From the NCBI GenBank assembly GCA_032718475.1, contig JAUCBJ010008683.1, positions 1-40,634 on the forward strand: DNA of 40,634 nucleotides, given 5' to 3'. This DNA comes from Nemertoderma westbladi (taxonomy: Eukaryota; Xenacoelomorpha; Nemertodermatida; Nemertodermatidae). Under the pieces are notes generated by a model, which saw only the letters and a program-made list of their open reading frames with translations, was not told the DNA's origin and searched no databases. Positions 10,651 through 21,322 of the stretch are shown here, in pieces. The stretch's first letter is position 1. Every line of letters begins with the position of its first letter. The translations under genes and the position numbers were made by a program.

Positions 10651-12283
10651 TACGTCTGGAGTGGGTGTATGACTATATTGTTTTATCTATTTTATTACAT
10701 TTTTATATGCGAACTTTATTATGTACTTTATTATAATCGTTTTTATTCAATTTTATTTAGTAGAATGTTATTTTAGTGATTATTTAGTAGATTAGTGCGA
10801 TATAATAGTGTTTATTACATACGTAATTACTTATAATATATATTTAGTGCGACGGCGAGAAAATAATTATTTTTCTCTTTCCTTACTGTCCGTATCATAT
10901 TATAAATACGCGACTACAGTAAGATGAAATGTCCGTACTTCTTAAAGTACAATAAAGCCACTACTATATTCAAGTATATTAGTAGGCAGAGTATTAGGAA
11001 TGCAAAGTTCAGATCCTCGTGTCTCGGCTAAACCAAGCTCTGGGTAGACCTTGGAAACGACTTGCCTCTTCACACTGACATTGCTTCGTGCGATATTGCT
11101 CTTCTACCTTATATTAAATAATACATATAGTAGCGTGATGTCCCTCTAACAGTAGCGTAAAACGCAAATAAATCTGTTAAACCTTTTGACCATCTGTAAT
11201 TCTAGTCGATTAAGATATCGCGGCACCCACCGATATACTTGAAAGACCAATTCTAGAATCAGTGGTTAACGTCCCCAGACAAGCTCTGGAATAAATCGGT
11301 GCCCATCTTAAATATTAATTTAATATTTATTAAAATCTGTAAAATTCAGATCCGTTAACAATTCTAGTCGATTAAGATATCGTAGCACTTACCGATACTC
11401 TTAAAAGACAAATTTCATAGAATTAAGGATCCTATGTCCCCAGACCTGCTCTGGAATCAAATTGTGTCAATTTTAACATCAAATAATAAAATTCACGGGA
11501 ATAAATTTAAATTCATATTTTAAATGAATTTCATAAATTGTCATTTTGTACAATTTATAACATTCCCAAAATTCCATTAATTAATAGATCATGGGAGCGG
11601 AGATTCATCCTATTGAGTGTATTAGAGTGCGAGAATCTCCAACATATACCGGTAGTCAATAGCCAATAAAATTAATAAAATCATGTATAAAGAGGATATT
11701 GACAATTAAAGAATTACTATTAAATAGCATTCCAGATCTGTATGCATGAGAATTACCCTAATTCTACCGCTAGCTTTCCATAATGTCACCATAGCAACAC
11801 CCACGCTAGAATTAGAAGCAAGTTAAGAGAACAATAGAAAGCTTGTCACATTGCATAGCATAGAGAATACATAGCACACTGTTAGTATCCAAGGATACAC
11901 AGTAATAACGTGACATTCTGGAAGGCACTGACTAACGGACAAATGGCCTGTATGTGTACAATTGGTGACAGTTGTGTGGAATTTGTGCGTTTGTAGGTGA
12001 ATGTTACTGCTAAGGTGTGTTTACAGTAGCTAGTCGCAATTGTGAAAGTAGCCCAACTCTCCTATAGAAAGAACCTAAAGTGGATTCAAGCCTTTGGGAC
12101 GGACAGTGGAGTGACTTGTGCCGGTTATCGTTGTCGTGATGTTGCTACATGTTGGCGTAAACACCGCGACGACGGTACATCGGCACTGAGAATCCCACTG
12201 TCCGGGGCGAAGAGAGGTAGGCAGCGACGCCCGCTCGCCTAAACATAAACTCATTACAATATTAATAAACTCAGATAGCAGAT
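10651..12283 (+). other. Non-coding region between Pol and the second gene, with duplicated hairpin unit
   Basis: No coding frame is supported. A unit of about 162 bp occurs twice: ATTCTAGTCGATTAAGATAT appears at about 11199 and 11361, each followed about 75 bases later by a short hairpin (CCAGA-loop-TCTGG at 11275-11289 and 11440-11454). The loops differ while the stems are identical. A related CCAAG...CTTGG hairpin is near 11032-11054. The stretch 12000-12260 contains a small arginine-rich open frame that I could not support as a gene. No LTR copy is present here. Confidence 0.45.
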
Positions 12284-12925
12284 ATGACGGAGTTGATAGA
12301 AGATGATCTTGGTATCAGGGAGCGATATACTCTACCTTTACAAGCATTTGTGGATAGCTTGATACGCGATGAAGCCGATCCAACCATTACGGAGGACGAT
12401 GGTCGTTATATCGAACCGCCGATGTCCCAAGAGCAACTTACGCGTGAATTGGACTATCGAAAATTCACCGCTCGCTATACGCATCGTAATGGTACGTATA
12501 TGGACTTCCTAACTACCGGCCATCCTATCGATTTACATGATACGGACGATGTAGACACCGAAAGGGAAATGGTTCTATTTAAATATCATACCCAGCGGAG
12601 TCGTAACGATAAACCGAGAATAGATCACGAAAATTCTATTCGTAATAGACTGGAAAGAGAAAACGTTGAAGAACCGGATAAACGCATCGACTTCAACGAA
12701 TACCTAGAATTTTTGAGAGAAACCTATCTCAACATCGCTAGTCAGCAGAACTTAGAGACTCGATATCCTCAAGGTATACATCACGACCCTGTGGTAGAAC
12801 TCAAACGGCTCTATTTCACTATGATGTATCTTACCGCCGATCGTCCACTACCTGTTATCCCGGATAGTTTTGAACAAATGGAAGAATATTGCAAAACTGG
12901 AGAACATTCCATACCCTTTCGTTGA
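12284..12925 (+). CDS. Second element gene, N-terminal part (unknown, charged protein)
   Basis: An ATG frame of 213 codons. I do not recognise a domain. The product is hydrophilic and acidic early on, with many Asp, Glu, Arg and Tyr and no signal peptide or membrane segment. It overlaps the frame that continues it (open from 12825) by about 100 bases, with a shift of +1. The simplest reading is one protein of roughly 800 residues cut by a frameshift; programmed +1 frameshifting is a less likely alternative. It is on the same strand as Gag-Pol, 1.6 kb downstream, and inside the inverted repeats, so I assign it to the same element. Confidence 0.6.
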   Translation: MTELIEDDLGIRERYTLPLQAFVDSLIRDEADPTITEDDGRYIEPPMSQEQLTRELDYRKFTARYTHRNGTYMDFLTTGHPIDLHDTDDVDTEREMVLFKYHTQRSRNDKPRIDHENSIRNRLERENVEEPDKRIDFNEYLEFLRETYLNIASQQNLETRYPQGIHHDPVVELKRLYFTMMYLTADRPLPVIPDSFEQMEEYCKTGEHSIPFR

Positions 12926-14672
12926 TACTCAGCTGATTGCTCCCTGGGCAGAAGGTCGAGGTTTCTTCCGCACTATGTATGCTAATACGTCTAGCAACAT
13001 TACAAAGGTGCAACGAACTTCCATCGGACATCTTGCCTTTCAGGAATACGGATGGAATTTCAAAGTCGGAAATCCCATTAACTATCAACAAGTATACGGA
13101 GACCATTATTCTCGATTATACTTTGATGGACCATTGACCGCACCTGGTGCCGTGTATAGCTTCATGAGTGTTCCACTCCATCCCTCCTTAGCTATATACA
13201 CGATCTTTGAAAACACCGCACTTGCCGGTTGGCTAGCCGATGTGTGCAGTCGTACTATACGCGCCCATCCATTAATACTTGGGACCAAACTCGCTAAGCT
13301 AGATGAACATAATAAATTCATCCGTTTCGAATGTTTCCGGCGATTTTTAACCCCGTTCCGCAACGTGGATAGCCAATTTAAAGACCGCGCTTTGACCAAG
13401 CTCAGCCTAAGAAACTCAGCTGCAGAGAAGTTGGATAGCGCTGGATTCGCCGTTTTCCAAGAGATTTGTATATCGAACTTGCACTCCTCTGTTATACAAA
13501 GACCTCGACTCCCCACAGGTTATTCTGTCGTGGAAATTCAGACAATAGGTCCACCTGAAGAGACAGATGCGCCCACTTCAGCTATGCACTTGGAAGACGA
13601 ACCTATATGTCTAGAATCTGAAGAGATTCAGCCTATCGCGCCCCGGAACAGCGACAACGATTACATCATAGAATGGTATCAAGGTCCACAGTGTCTCACT
13701 GCGTACGATTGTCGACATGCCAACTATGTTTCTAGGCAACGTTGTCGGTTATGCGCATCGAGAGACCACGATACGCCCATGGACACCAACGTCCGCTGTT
13801 CCTATTTCCAAGAACAACCGACTATGGAAATTTATTGCGCATATTGCAGACTCAATAACTTGCATATCTTTGCGGTTTGCCCTCAATTTATGACTCAATG
13901 TCACCATTGTCAACTAAAGGGACATGCCAGTTTCGATTGCCCTTTTAATCACGATTTGGAAAGCGTAGATGAAATGATCACACTACGTTACATCAGAGCT
14001 TGGGAAGCGAACGCTGATTTACATTGTGATTCGCGCCATCGCTATTATCCCGGACGCGCTTACGAAGGAGTTTATGCGTTCCATCCTTATCTATTTGCTT
14101 CGGTTGAACAGAAATCACGCATATCAAGTTACGAGCTACTGAAGCGCGTCGGAGAATGTATTTCAACCAAATTCGTACGCAAATTTCTCAGGAGTGTTAA
14201 TCCTAGCGACCTTCATTCCTATAACTTAATCAATTATATCCGTCAGGATCCGGACTATGGAGACTTGTTTGTTAACTCACACCCCGAGTTACAGGAAGTA
14301 TATCGACGGCCTTACGAATACCGAGCCCGCGAACGCGAGTTGGAAAGGACCATTAAACCCCGGAGGTTTCTAACTGCCTATGGTCCACCCACGGCCCTCG
14401 TTCAGACCACTCGTAAAGGACCCGTAAGAGCAGCTGTCTTGAAACGAGCTCTCAAAGCCGTTAGACCTCTCTCCCCTGACGTTGATGTCAATCAACCCGG
14501 TACTTCGACTGGCGGATACACCGACCATAATCCTATACCCTCTGATGCAATCATATTGCACCCTTCACCCAGGAGTTATAGCCCTCCTTGTAAAGTGGCT
14601 CGCCCCAAAGAGAAAAGGACTCTGGCTAGCTTTAAAAAACTGCGTAAACGCCGTCCGCGCAAGAAAGACTAA
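12825..14672 (+). CDS. Second element gene, C-terminal part: zinc-knuckle, Gag-like nucleic-acid-binding protein
   Basis: The frame is open from 12825; the first start-like codon is TTG at 12870, giving 600 residues numbered here. A cysteine/histidine cluster begins with CRLC at 292 and leads through CAYC to a classical CX2CX4HX4C zinc knuckle (C344, C347, H352, C357, CHHCQLKGHASFDC). The C-terminus (about 570-600) is rich in Lys and Arg, like a nuclear localisation or RNA-binding tail. No membrane segment is visible, so an Env role is unlikely. The arrangement resembles the cysteine cluster of the BEL Gag, which suggests a second Gag or nucleocapsid-type protein, but the rest is unfamiliar. 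The stop lies about 80 bases from the right inverted repeat. Its function is unknown. Confidence 0.65.
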   Translation, partial: CILPPIVHYLLSRIVLNKWKNIAKLENIPYPFVDTQLIAPWAEGRGFFRTMYANTSSNITKVQRTSIGHLAFQEYGWNFKVGNPINYQQVYGDHYSRLYFDGPLTAPGAVYSFMSVPLHPSLAIYTIFENTALAGWLADVCSRTIRAHPLILGTKLAKLDEHNKFIRFECFRRFLTPFRNVDSQFKDRALTKLSLRNSAAEKLDSAGFAVFQEICISNLHSSVIQRPRLPTGYSVVEIQTIGPPEETDAPTSAMHLEDEPICLESEEIQPIAPRNSDNDYIIEWYQGPQCLTAYDCRHANYVSRQRCRLCASRDHDTPMDTNVRCSYFQEQPTMEIYCAYCRLNNLHIFAVCPQFMTQCHHCQLKGHASFDCPFNHDLESVDEMITLRYIRAWEANADLHCDSRHRYYPGRAYEGVYAFHPYLFASVEQKSRISSYELLKRVGECISTKFVRKFLRSVNPSDLHSYNLINYIRQDPDYGDLFVNSHPELQEVYRRPYEYRARERELERTIKPRRFLTAYGPPTALVQTTRKGPVRAAVLKRALKAVRPLSPDVDVNQPGTSTGGYTDHNPIPSDAIILHPSPRSYSPPCKVARPKEKRTLASFKKLRKRRPRKKD

Positions 14673-14750
14673 CTGTTTAGAGTATTTACGTATATTAGAA
14701 ACTGTGATTTTGTATATTTTATAGACTCAAATCCCATTTTCTGGGAGCGG

Positions 14751-15996
14751 TGTAAAAGCTTCTGTGGGATATAACTGGCCCCTTTGCTTCGCAATCCAGT
14801 TTCCCCCCAGGCGCTGGAATACTCTAAAAGGCTCTCTAACTATATATATATTCCCCTCGCCCGCAAGGTACCGTTATAAGTGTTTTAACGGACATAAAAG
14901 TCATTCTTCTATATACGTGTTTTGGCGGACATGGTAAGGCAAAAAACCCGCAATGCACCAAATACCTTTACACAGCTTAGCCTTGATGATTCAGATTACG
15001 ACATCTAACAGCTGGTTGCTGACATGGGAACAGCCATTGGACACATGGTTCTTTGTTTAGCTTAAGCCAATCAGAGCGATTTTTTCTGTCGATGTGGAGA
15101 TATTCGGCCGATCATACTAGGAGTGTTCAGTCTTACTGTTTTTGTGATACTGTTGTGTTGTTGCTATCTAGGCCAGGAACACCGGCTCTAGAGTCAATTC
15201 GTTTTCATACTTTAGAAGAAACATTAGTAGGCTTAAATTATAGAGCGTATAACTGTTATCTTATCATAACAACTGATCGCAATTCAGTTTTACATTATCG
15301 GTTCAATATACATTATTATACTGCTATTTACTATTGTTTGGTTGAATATTATTTGGAGAATATCTATAAAGAACCCAAATTTCCCAATTTTCTTGATACA
15401 CTACAGGTTAGAGAGACGGGTTATATATAGCGATTGCGACTTATATTATTGTGGTTTGTAGTGAATTTAATGCTATTTGATAAGCACTACATGAGTCCGT
15501 TGCTGTTCTCTTTATATATGATAAAATTCATTGACGGTCGGCAAATTAGTGAGCAGTATTGTGTGTTACCGGTAGTGTGCCTGATTGTGACTGATAACTA
15601 AGCATTTCCTAAAGATTGCGCCTCATACGTGAATCATAAGCCTTACCGACTTACCGTTGTGATTAGTATAAGTCATATCTCTGTTTACCTAGATAGAGCG
15701 CCACGTCCTAAAGGAACTGTTAATATTTCCCGAAAGTGAATAATATTAGTCAGAAATTATTTATTAACGATCAATCGAATAATACAGTAAGCTTACACTG
15801 CAATAATAATCTAAGCCCTCAGAATCCAGTCTCCCGGGTATATCCAGCGGGTGAATGGACGCGCACTAGGCTGGCTTCTGCTAATGTTGTGTTTATTGGT
15901 ATTAAATATTTGTCAACTTCTAAAGTCTATTTATAAACCAAAAGACATATAAATTTTGGCAGGTTAAACTGCTAAAGGTCTTCAAAAGCGCGTACA
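14751..15996 (-). repeat. Right LTR-like terminal inverted repeat of the large retroelement
   Basis: Reverse-complement partner of 422-1616, about 1246 bp, with the same TGT and ACA ends. Its TATA sequence is on the minus strand at 15511-15520, so the repeat would fire inward, antisense to the element genes. No minus-strand gene is seen there. The 5 bases outside the two repeats (TTTAA on the left, GTTTC on the right) do not match as a target-site duplication. Confidence 0.72.
15490..15520 (-). promoter_or_regulatory. TATA box and conserved start region in the right repeat
   Basis: On the minus strand CATATATAAAG is followed by GACTCATGTAG, as in the left repeat. The same two blocks are conserved at the same spacing, so this is likely a functional promoter core, pointing into the element. 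Confidence 0.45.
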
Positions 15997-16060
15997 GTTT
16001 CAAATTTGGTTGACTATATATGTCCGTATTTCTGGATAAAGGGGCATCATAGGATTCAGA
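15997..16060. other. Short junction between retroelement and LINE copies
   Basis: 64 bases that match neither the left inverted repeat nor the LINE. The LINE homology begins abruptly at 16061. Confidence 0.4.
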
Positions 16061-16951
16061 CTCGATTGCTGCAAAGCTATACAATAGAATTATATTAAAT
16101 CGCATCAGGGATCCCATTGAGAGACTGCTCCATGGGAATCAGAATGGGTTCCATAAAGGTCGTGGGACCATTGAGCCCATTTTGGCACTTAGAAGGATAA
16201 TTGAAGAGTTATCAAAAAAGAAAGACAGGCATCTGGCTGTTATCTTTGTTGACTTCTTCAAGGCCTTTGATTCAGTCTCTCGCTCACGTATGTTCAGCAT
16301 ACTTTCATTATATGGGATTCCTGATGAAATTATTCAGCAATCAGATCAGTATACGATGGTTTGACAACATTTGTGTCTACTGTTGACGGTGACACGGAAC
16401 CATTTGAAATGTTATGGGGCGTCCTCCAGGGAGACACACTTGCACCATTCTTGTTCATAATTGTGGTTGACTATGTTCTACGCATGTCCTTAGATTATTT
16501 AGAGCAGCAGTAGTTCCAGTACTCCTTTATGAGAGTCCATGCTGGGCTCTAACTGCGGAGGACACCAAATCTCTGGATGGCACATTCACAAGAATGCTAC
16601 GCCGGGTTCATTGTGTCAAGTGCAATGCACACATCTCCAACCAGACACTATATAACACTGGAGGTGTCTCATTGATTCCCCCAAGCTTGACACTAGAACA
16701 AAATCGCCTCCGCTTTGCAGGACATTGCTTTCGCCGTGAGGACTAGCCAGTGCATAATCTTGTAGATTGGCATCCTCAAGGGAGTAAATAAGCATGGTGG
16801 ACAGCCCATGACTTTCTTGAGACGCATCTTAAAGGACACTGGCCTTGAAGATGCGGATGATCTAGCAAATATCATGGGTGATAGGGAGTTGTGGCGGCGC
16901 AATTTTGTCGACAAGCCGGCACAGTATTCTTAAAAATGCAGCTGCAATGCA
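16061..16951 (+). pseudogene. LINE copy 1, 5'-truncated with an internal deletion
   Basis: Near-identical to parts of the copy that follows: 16061-16498 matches 18133-18571, and 16496-16951 matches 18994-19438. About 425 bp present in copy 2 are missing here. The join falls on a 3-base overlap (GAT), typical of end-joining. A one-base loss in the segment ATTATTCAGCAATC also breaks the RT frame. The 3' end AAAATGCAGCTGCAATGCA runs directly into copy 2. This is a dead reverse-transcriptase fragment. Confidence 0.8.
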
Positions 16952-19438
16952 CTCCACCTAGTGTTGCCCCTGTAGAGGTGGTGGAAAATTTCTACCAAAA
17001 TCTACAAGTAGCTACTGATGGAGTGGATCAGCATGCATTCTTAACATTCCTGGGAGACTTTAATGAAAGTCTGCATCAATCACCTACATCGCCCTGGGTC
17101 TATAGCAATAGTGTTAACCGAAATTCCGTCCATCTTCAGGATTTTATCTCTGGAAATGGATTATTTCGGCTGGAACCCAGTTCAAGAAGCAAACTGGAAA
17201 GCTATGGACTCATAGTGGACCCAGTGGTCACAAGTCCCCGATAGACCATATTCTGTTTCGTAGGAATAACAAGATGCCAACAAGCAGGAACAAGCATGCC
17301 TGGTCCTCTCTGTTGCAACAGCCAAGTGTGAGATCCAGCTTCACACTGCAGCTGAGCAACAGGTATGAGGTTCTTGCCTCTGAGGCGGCAGATCACTGTG
17401 AGGGCTATACTGCCTTCACATAAAAAGTTAAGTTAGCAGCTGCAGAAACAGTTCCTGTATACCCTCGAAACAGGAAAAGGGCCCCCTGGACTGACCACAA
17501 AATTCAGAAGTGCCGAAATGACCTCTATAAGGCGCAGAAAGAGTCCCGACTCAAACAGACTACAGCGGCCAAGAATGCAGTTAAGGCTGCATCTAGGTCC
17601 CTGAACAGGCAATACTCTGTTAATCTACAGGAGCAAATAAACCAACAGGTTGATGCCATCAATGATGCTAACGACACCAGGCAATCATAACAGGCATGGA
17701 AATCGATCAACTTGCTTACTGGGCGGAAAAGCCAACCAACCACCAAGGTTAAGGCTGAATCACCAGCCGATCGCCTCAATGGTTGGAAGGCCCACTTTGA
17801 AAAGCTCCTCAATAATGACAGGGTATTGCCTGATAACTTTATAGAAGTAAAAGTGTCTGAGTCTGTACTCCCAGATATTCCCATTGGCGATATCTCCTTT
17901 GCAGAGTGAAGGCTGCTGCAAAGAGCATTAAGACCAATAGCGCCAGTGGAGTAGATGGTGTTCCCCCTGAGGTCTTTAAAATACCTGAGTGTTTAAAGCT
18001 CATCTATCCCATCATAGTAGACATGTACCGAACAACAAGAGTCCCACAAGAAATGAAAACAAATAAGTTGGTGCCAGTTCCCAAGAAGGGCAACGTAACA
18101 CTCTATGGTTCTTTTCGGGGAATCTCATTGATCTCGATTGCTGCAAAGCTATACAATAGAATTATATTAAATCGCATCAGGGATCCCATTGAGAGACTGC
18201 TCCATGGGAATCAGAATGGGTTCCATAAGGGTCGTGGGACCATGGAGCCCATTTTGGCACTTAGAAGGATAATTGAAGAGTTATCAAAAAAGAAAGACAG
18301 GCATCTGGCTGTTATCTTTGTTGACTTCTTCAAGGCCTTTGATTCAGTCTCTCGCTCACGTATGTTCAGCATACTTTCATTATATGGGATTCCTGATGAA
18401 ATTATTGCAGCAATCAGATCAGTATACGATGGTTTGACAACATTTGTGTCTACTGTTGACGGTGACACAGAACCATTTGAAGTGTTATGGGGCGTCCTCC
18501 AGGGAGACACACTTGCACCATTCTTGTTCATAATTGTGGTTGACTATGTTCTACGCATGTCCTTAGATCATCATAATGATGATGGGGTGATGATAACTCC
18601 ACCTACTGGCTCCAGAAGTCGAGGAAATCCTGCCAAGTACCTAACTGATCTAGACTTTGCTGATGACTTAGGAGTACTCTCAGAATCACTAGAGGGGGCA
18701 CAACAGCTCCCCAGCTCATTAGAACATGCTGCTTCTAGTGTTGGTCTTTTTATTAACTCCAGAAAGACCAAACTTTTGACAGTTAACTTTGAAAGTCCTC
18801 AGCAAGTCTCTGATCGGATGAGCATAAGCTCAACGGATGGTATGCTTGAGCACTGTGGACGACTTCTGTTACCTGGGATCATGGATTCGGAAGTCAGGTG
18901 AGGACCTTCGAATACGTAAGGGAAAGGCATGGGCTGCCTTGAATAGGCTTTCCAGGATTTGGAAGTCACCGAGAATTAATCGGAAACTTAAGGTCCGATT
19001 ATTTAGAGCAGCAGTAGTTCCAGTACTCCTTTATGAGAGTCCATGCTGGGCTCTAACTGCTGAGGACACCAAATCTCTGGATGGCACATTCACAAGAATG
19101 CTACGCCGGGTTCATTGTGTCAAGTACAATGCACACATCTCCAACCAGACACTATATAACACTGGAGGTGTCTCATTGATTCCCCCAAGCTTGACACTAG
19201 AACAAAATCGCCTCCGCTTTGCAGGACATTGCTTTCGCCGTGAGGACTAGCCAGTGCATAATCTTGTAGATTGGCATCCTCAAGGGAGTAAATAAGCATG
19301 ACTTTCTTGCGACGCATCTTAAAGGACACTGGCCTTGAAGATGCGGATGATCTATCATGGGTGATAGGGAGTTGTGGCGGCGCAATTTTGTCGACAAGCC
19401 GGCACAGCATTCTTAAAAATGCAGCTGCAATGCAGCAT
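16952..19438 (+). pseudogene. LINE copy 2: endonuclease remnant, reverse transcriptase and C-terminal region
   Basis: A decayed non-LTR retrotransposon, 5'-truncated. An endonuclease remnant (16960-17250, motif FLGDFN) is followed by a frameshifted continuation with PIDHILF (about 17240). A linker with stop codons comes next, then a 331-codon RT frame (17906-18901) with VDFFKAFDSVSR, GVLQGDTLAPFLFI and the catalytic FADD near 18655. A C-terminal segment in another frame (18837-19250) has LFRAAVVPVLLYES and RLRFAGHC. The motifs resemble RTE-like or related LINEs; I cannot fix the clade. Relative to copy 1 it lacks a 13-base and a 7-base piece near the 3' end. It cannot encode an intact protein. 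Confidence 0.8.
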
Positions 19439-19502
19439 GCCGCCGATCCTAGTAGTAGTTTATTTCAAAGGTTTTATTTAAGGTGTTTTAACAAAACAAA
19501 CT

Positions 19503-19574
19503 GGTTCAGCCCGGGGTCGAACCGGGGACCTTGTGCGTGTGAGGCACACGTGATAACCTCTACTCTACTGAACC
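19503..19574 (-). tRNA. tRNA-Val (anticodon CAC)
   Basis: The minus strand folds into a full cloverleaf: 7-bp acceptor stem GGTTCAG/CTGAACC, a standard D arm (A box), and anticodon stem TGTGC/GCACA around the loop CTCACAC (anticodon CAC). The T arm is CCCGG-TTCGACC-CCGGG. A T-run (GTTTTG) lies about 8 bases past the 3' end on that strand, as expected for a Pol III terminator. There are no mispairs in the stems I checked, so a real gene is likelier than a SINE head. It lies about 65 bp past the LINE end. Confidence 0.85.
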
Positions 19575-21118
19575 ACGAGTACTGACTGTAAAACTAGCTG
19601 ATGAAATCATGTTCTTGAAAATTGCACCCTGTGTCCTGATAATTTCAAAAGGAAAAACTGTATTCCAAAATTAAATAAGTATAAGACATGGTGTTAACAT
19701 GGTTACCATGGTCACAGAAAGAAAATTTATTAACAGAGCAACTAACAGATGGAAACGTCGTTCAACAGTTTGTCAGTAAAAATTAAACGCAGTATTATAA
19801 TAATTGGAATACAATGAAAATTCAACAATATTAACTTATTGAAACTATTTAATACATCATTGTGTGTATAATACAGCACTTTACAGGATATTCTCGGTTG
19901 AACGCAACGGTTTACGCGCAGAATCGATTGCAAAATAACTTTTGTTACAGAACTAAAATACAGTGTTCAATACTTTCACATATAAAGTGATAAAATATGA
20001 AATTAAATTGCAATGTTAAAAGGATTTGAACGAAATAATGCTTCAATTGTGGAATCAATTAAAATTAATTACACAAAATAAACTGGGTGTAACACTATAA
20101 GTTGACCACCAAAAACCGTTAAAAAGAAAAAAACGAAACTGTAGGCTATGTTCTTCATTCTCGCTTATTGTTTTGATTAGAATAGCCTAAGATTATAATG
20201 TGTTCCTTTCCGTTACCGCTACTAACTGTTTTCGGCTGTAGGTTTCCGGCACAGCGTTTACACTCAAAGGAATTAAAGGGAAGAAAAATTAACAACTAAA
20301 CTTTCTAGAACTGTTAGTATACCTGTACCGGTACACATAGGTCAGTTAGTAGAAACGATATTGCTGGTGTACAGACTGTACCGTAGACCGATAGGTGGAC
20401 AACGAATGCATCTATAAAGCAAATAGTCGCTATTAGTTCAATAAACTCTAAAAATATAAACATAAAGGCAATTAATGCAACAATATTAACTTAATAATAG
20501 TCTAGGTTAACAGGGATTCAACTCACTAAAATTAATTTACTAAGAAAAAAAAAACAATATAAATCACCATGAATGACATAAAATAAAATTATAAACATTA
20601 AAATTAGTTAAATTAATAAATAAAAAACTATATTAAATACCGGTGATCGAATTAGGCCTATTATAAACACCGGTGAACTTAATAATGGAATAGGGAGGGT
20701 CTCCGGCAAGAATCTAACTGCGAGATAATGACGTCATATAAATAGATTAGAACCAATCAACGTTTAGTACGCCCACTCAGAGTTGTAGATAATGCAGCCA
20801 GAATAATAATTGCCCCATATGATCGACGCCATACTGTGTATAAATAAATCACTAACTCAATCTAAAAAAATTAAATAGCAAAGTTAATTAAAAATTAATA
20901 TGACTTTGTGCCAGTACAGTGCATAAAATAAACATTAACTAAGATATAAATAACTGCATTACTTACCAATAAAAATGGACATAAATATTAAAAAAGGGAG
21001 AAATAGTGTTTTTAAGTACACTAATTGTGCTTAAAAAATAGTTGTGCTTAAAAAAGATATAACCGACAACTACTAGGCCTACCTAATATAACCGACAACA
21101 AACTATTTATAGGCCAAC
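19575..21118. other. A+T-rich intergenic stretch
   Basis: No gene is supported. It lies downstream of the CPT1-like stop codon and may contain that gene's 3' untranslated region. No canonical poly(A) signal was found close to the stop on the minus strand. ACCGGT words recur near 20330 and 20640. Confidence 0.4.
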
Positions 21119-21322
21119 CTAATATTCCGCGTTTACTTCGTCAAATAGAAGTTTCATGTCATCTAAAGCTTTCCAAAGTTCTCTTTGGAACTTCCTAGAG
21201 TTGGTAACATTCATGGATCTTTTGGAGGAAATGTGGAAAAATATTCTGGAATCCTCTGGTATCATGTAAGAGACACCGTAGCCATCGTCGCATACCGGTC
21301 CGAATCCGCCCCCAGGGGAGAC
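21119..21322 (-). CDS. CPT1: CPT1-like carnitine acyltransferase, last exon
   Basis: This 68-codon exon (including stop TAG at 21119-21121) starts in phase 0 after an acceptor ending in AG (21324-21323). It opens with VSPGGGFGPVCDDGYGVSY, the hallmark C-terminal block of CPT1-type carnitine acyltransferases. IFFHISSKRS and a short amphipathic tail ending in DEVNAEY follow. CPT1 moves long-chain acyl groups from CoA to carnitine at the mitochondrial outer membrane, the entry step of fatty-acid oxidation. The family match is strong. That this is CPT1 rather than a diverged paralogue rests on GGGFGPV and on the upstream exons. The previous exon is 28493-28546, leaving a 7.2 kb intron. Confidence 0.92.
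   Translation of the reverse strand, partial: VSPGGGFGPVCDDGYGVSYMIPEDSRIFFHISSKRSMNVTNSRKFQRELWKALDDMKLLFDEVNAEY

Noticed and set aside
12042-12242. 66-codon Arg-rich open frame before the second gene
   Set aside because: Short, no ATG start, no recognisable domain and no homology support; left as non-coding.
10651-12283. A direct 3' LTR after Pol
   Set aside because: The conserved words of the left repeat were searched by eye and found only in inverted form at 14751-15996.
15053-15430. 125-codon open frame in the right repeat
   Set aside because: It lies in an LTR-like region, has no domain and no counterpart in the left repeat.
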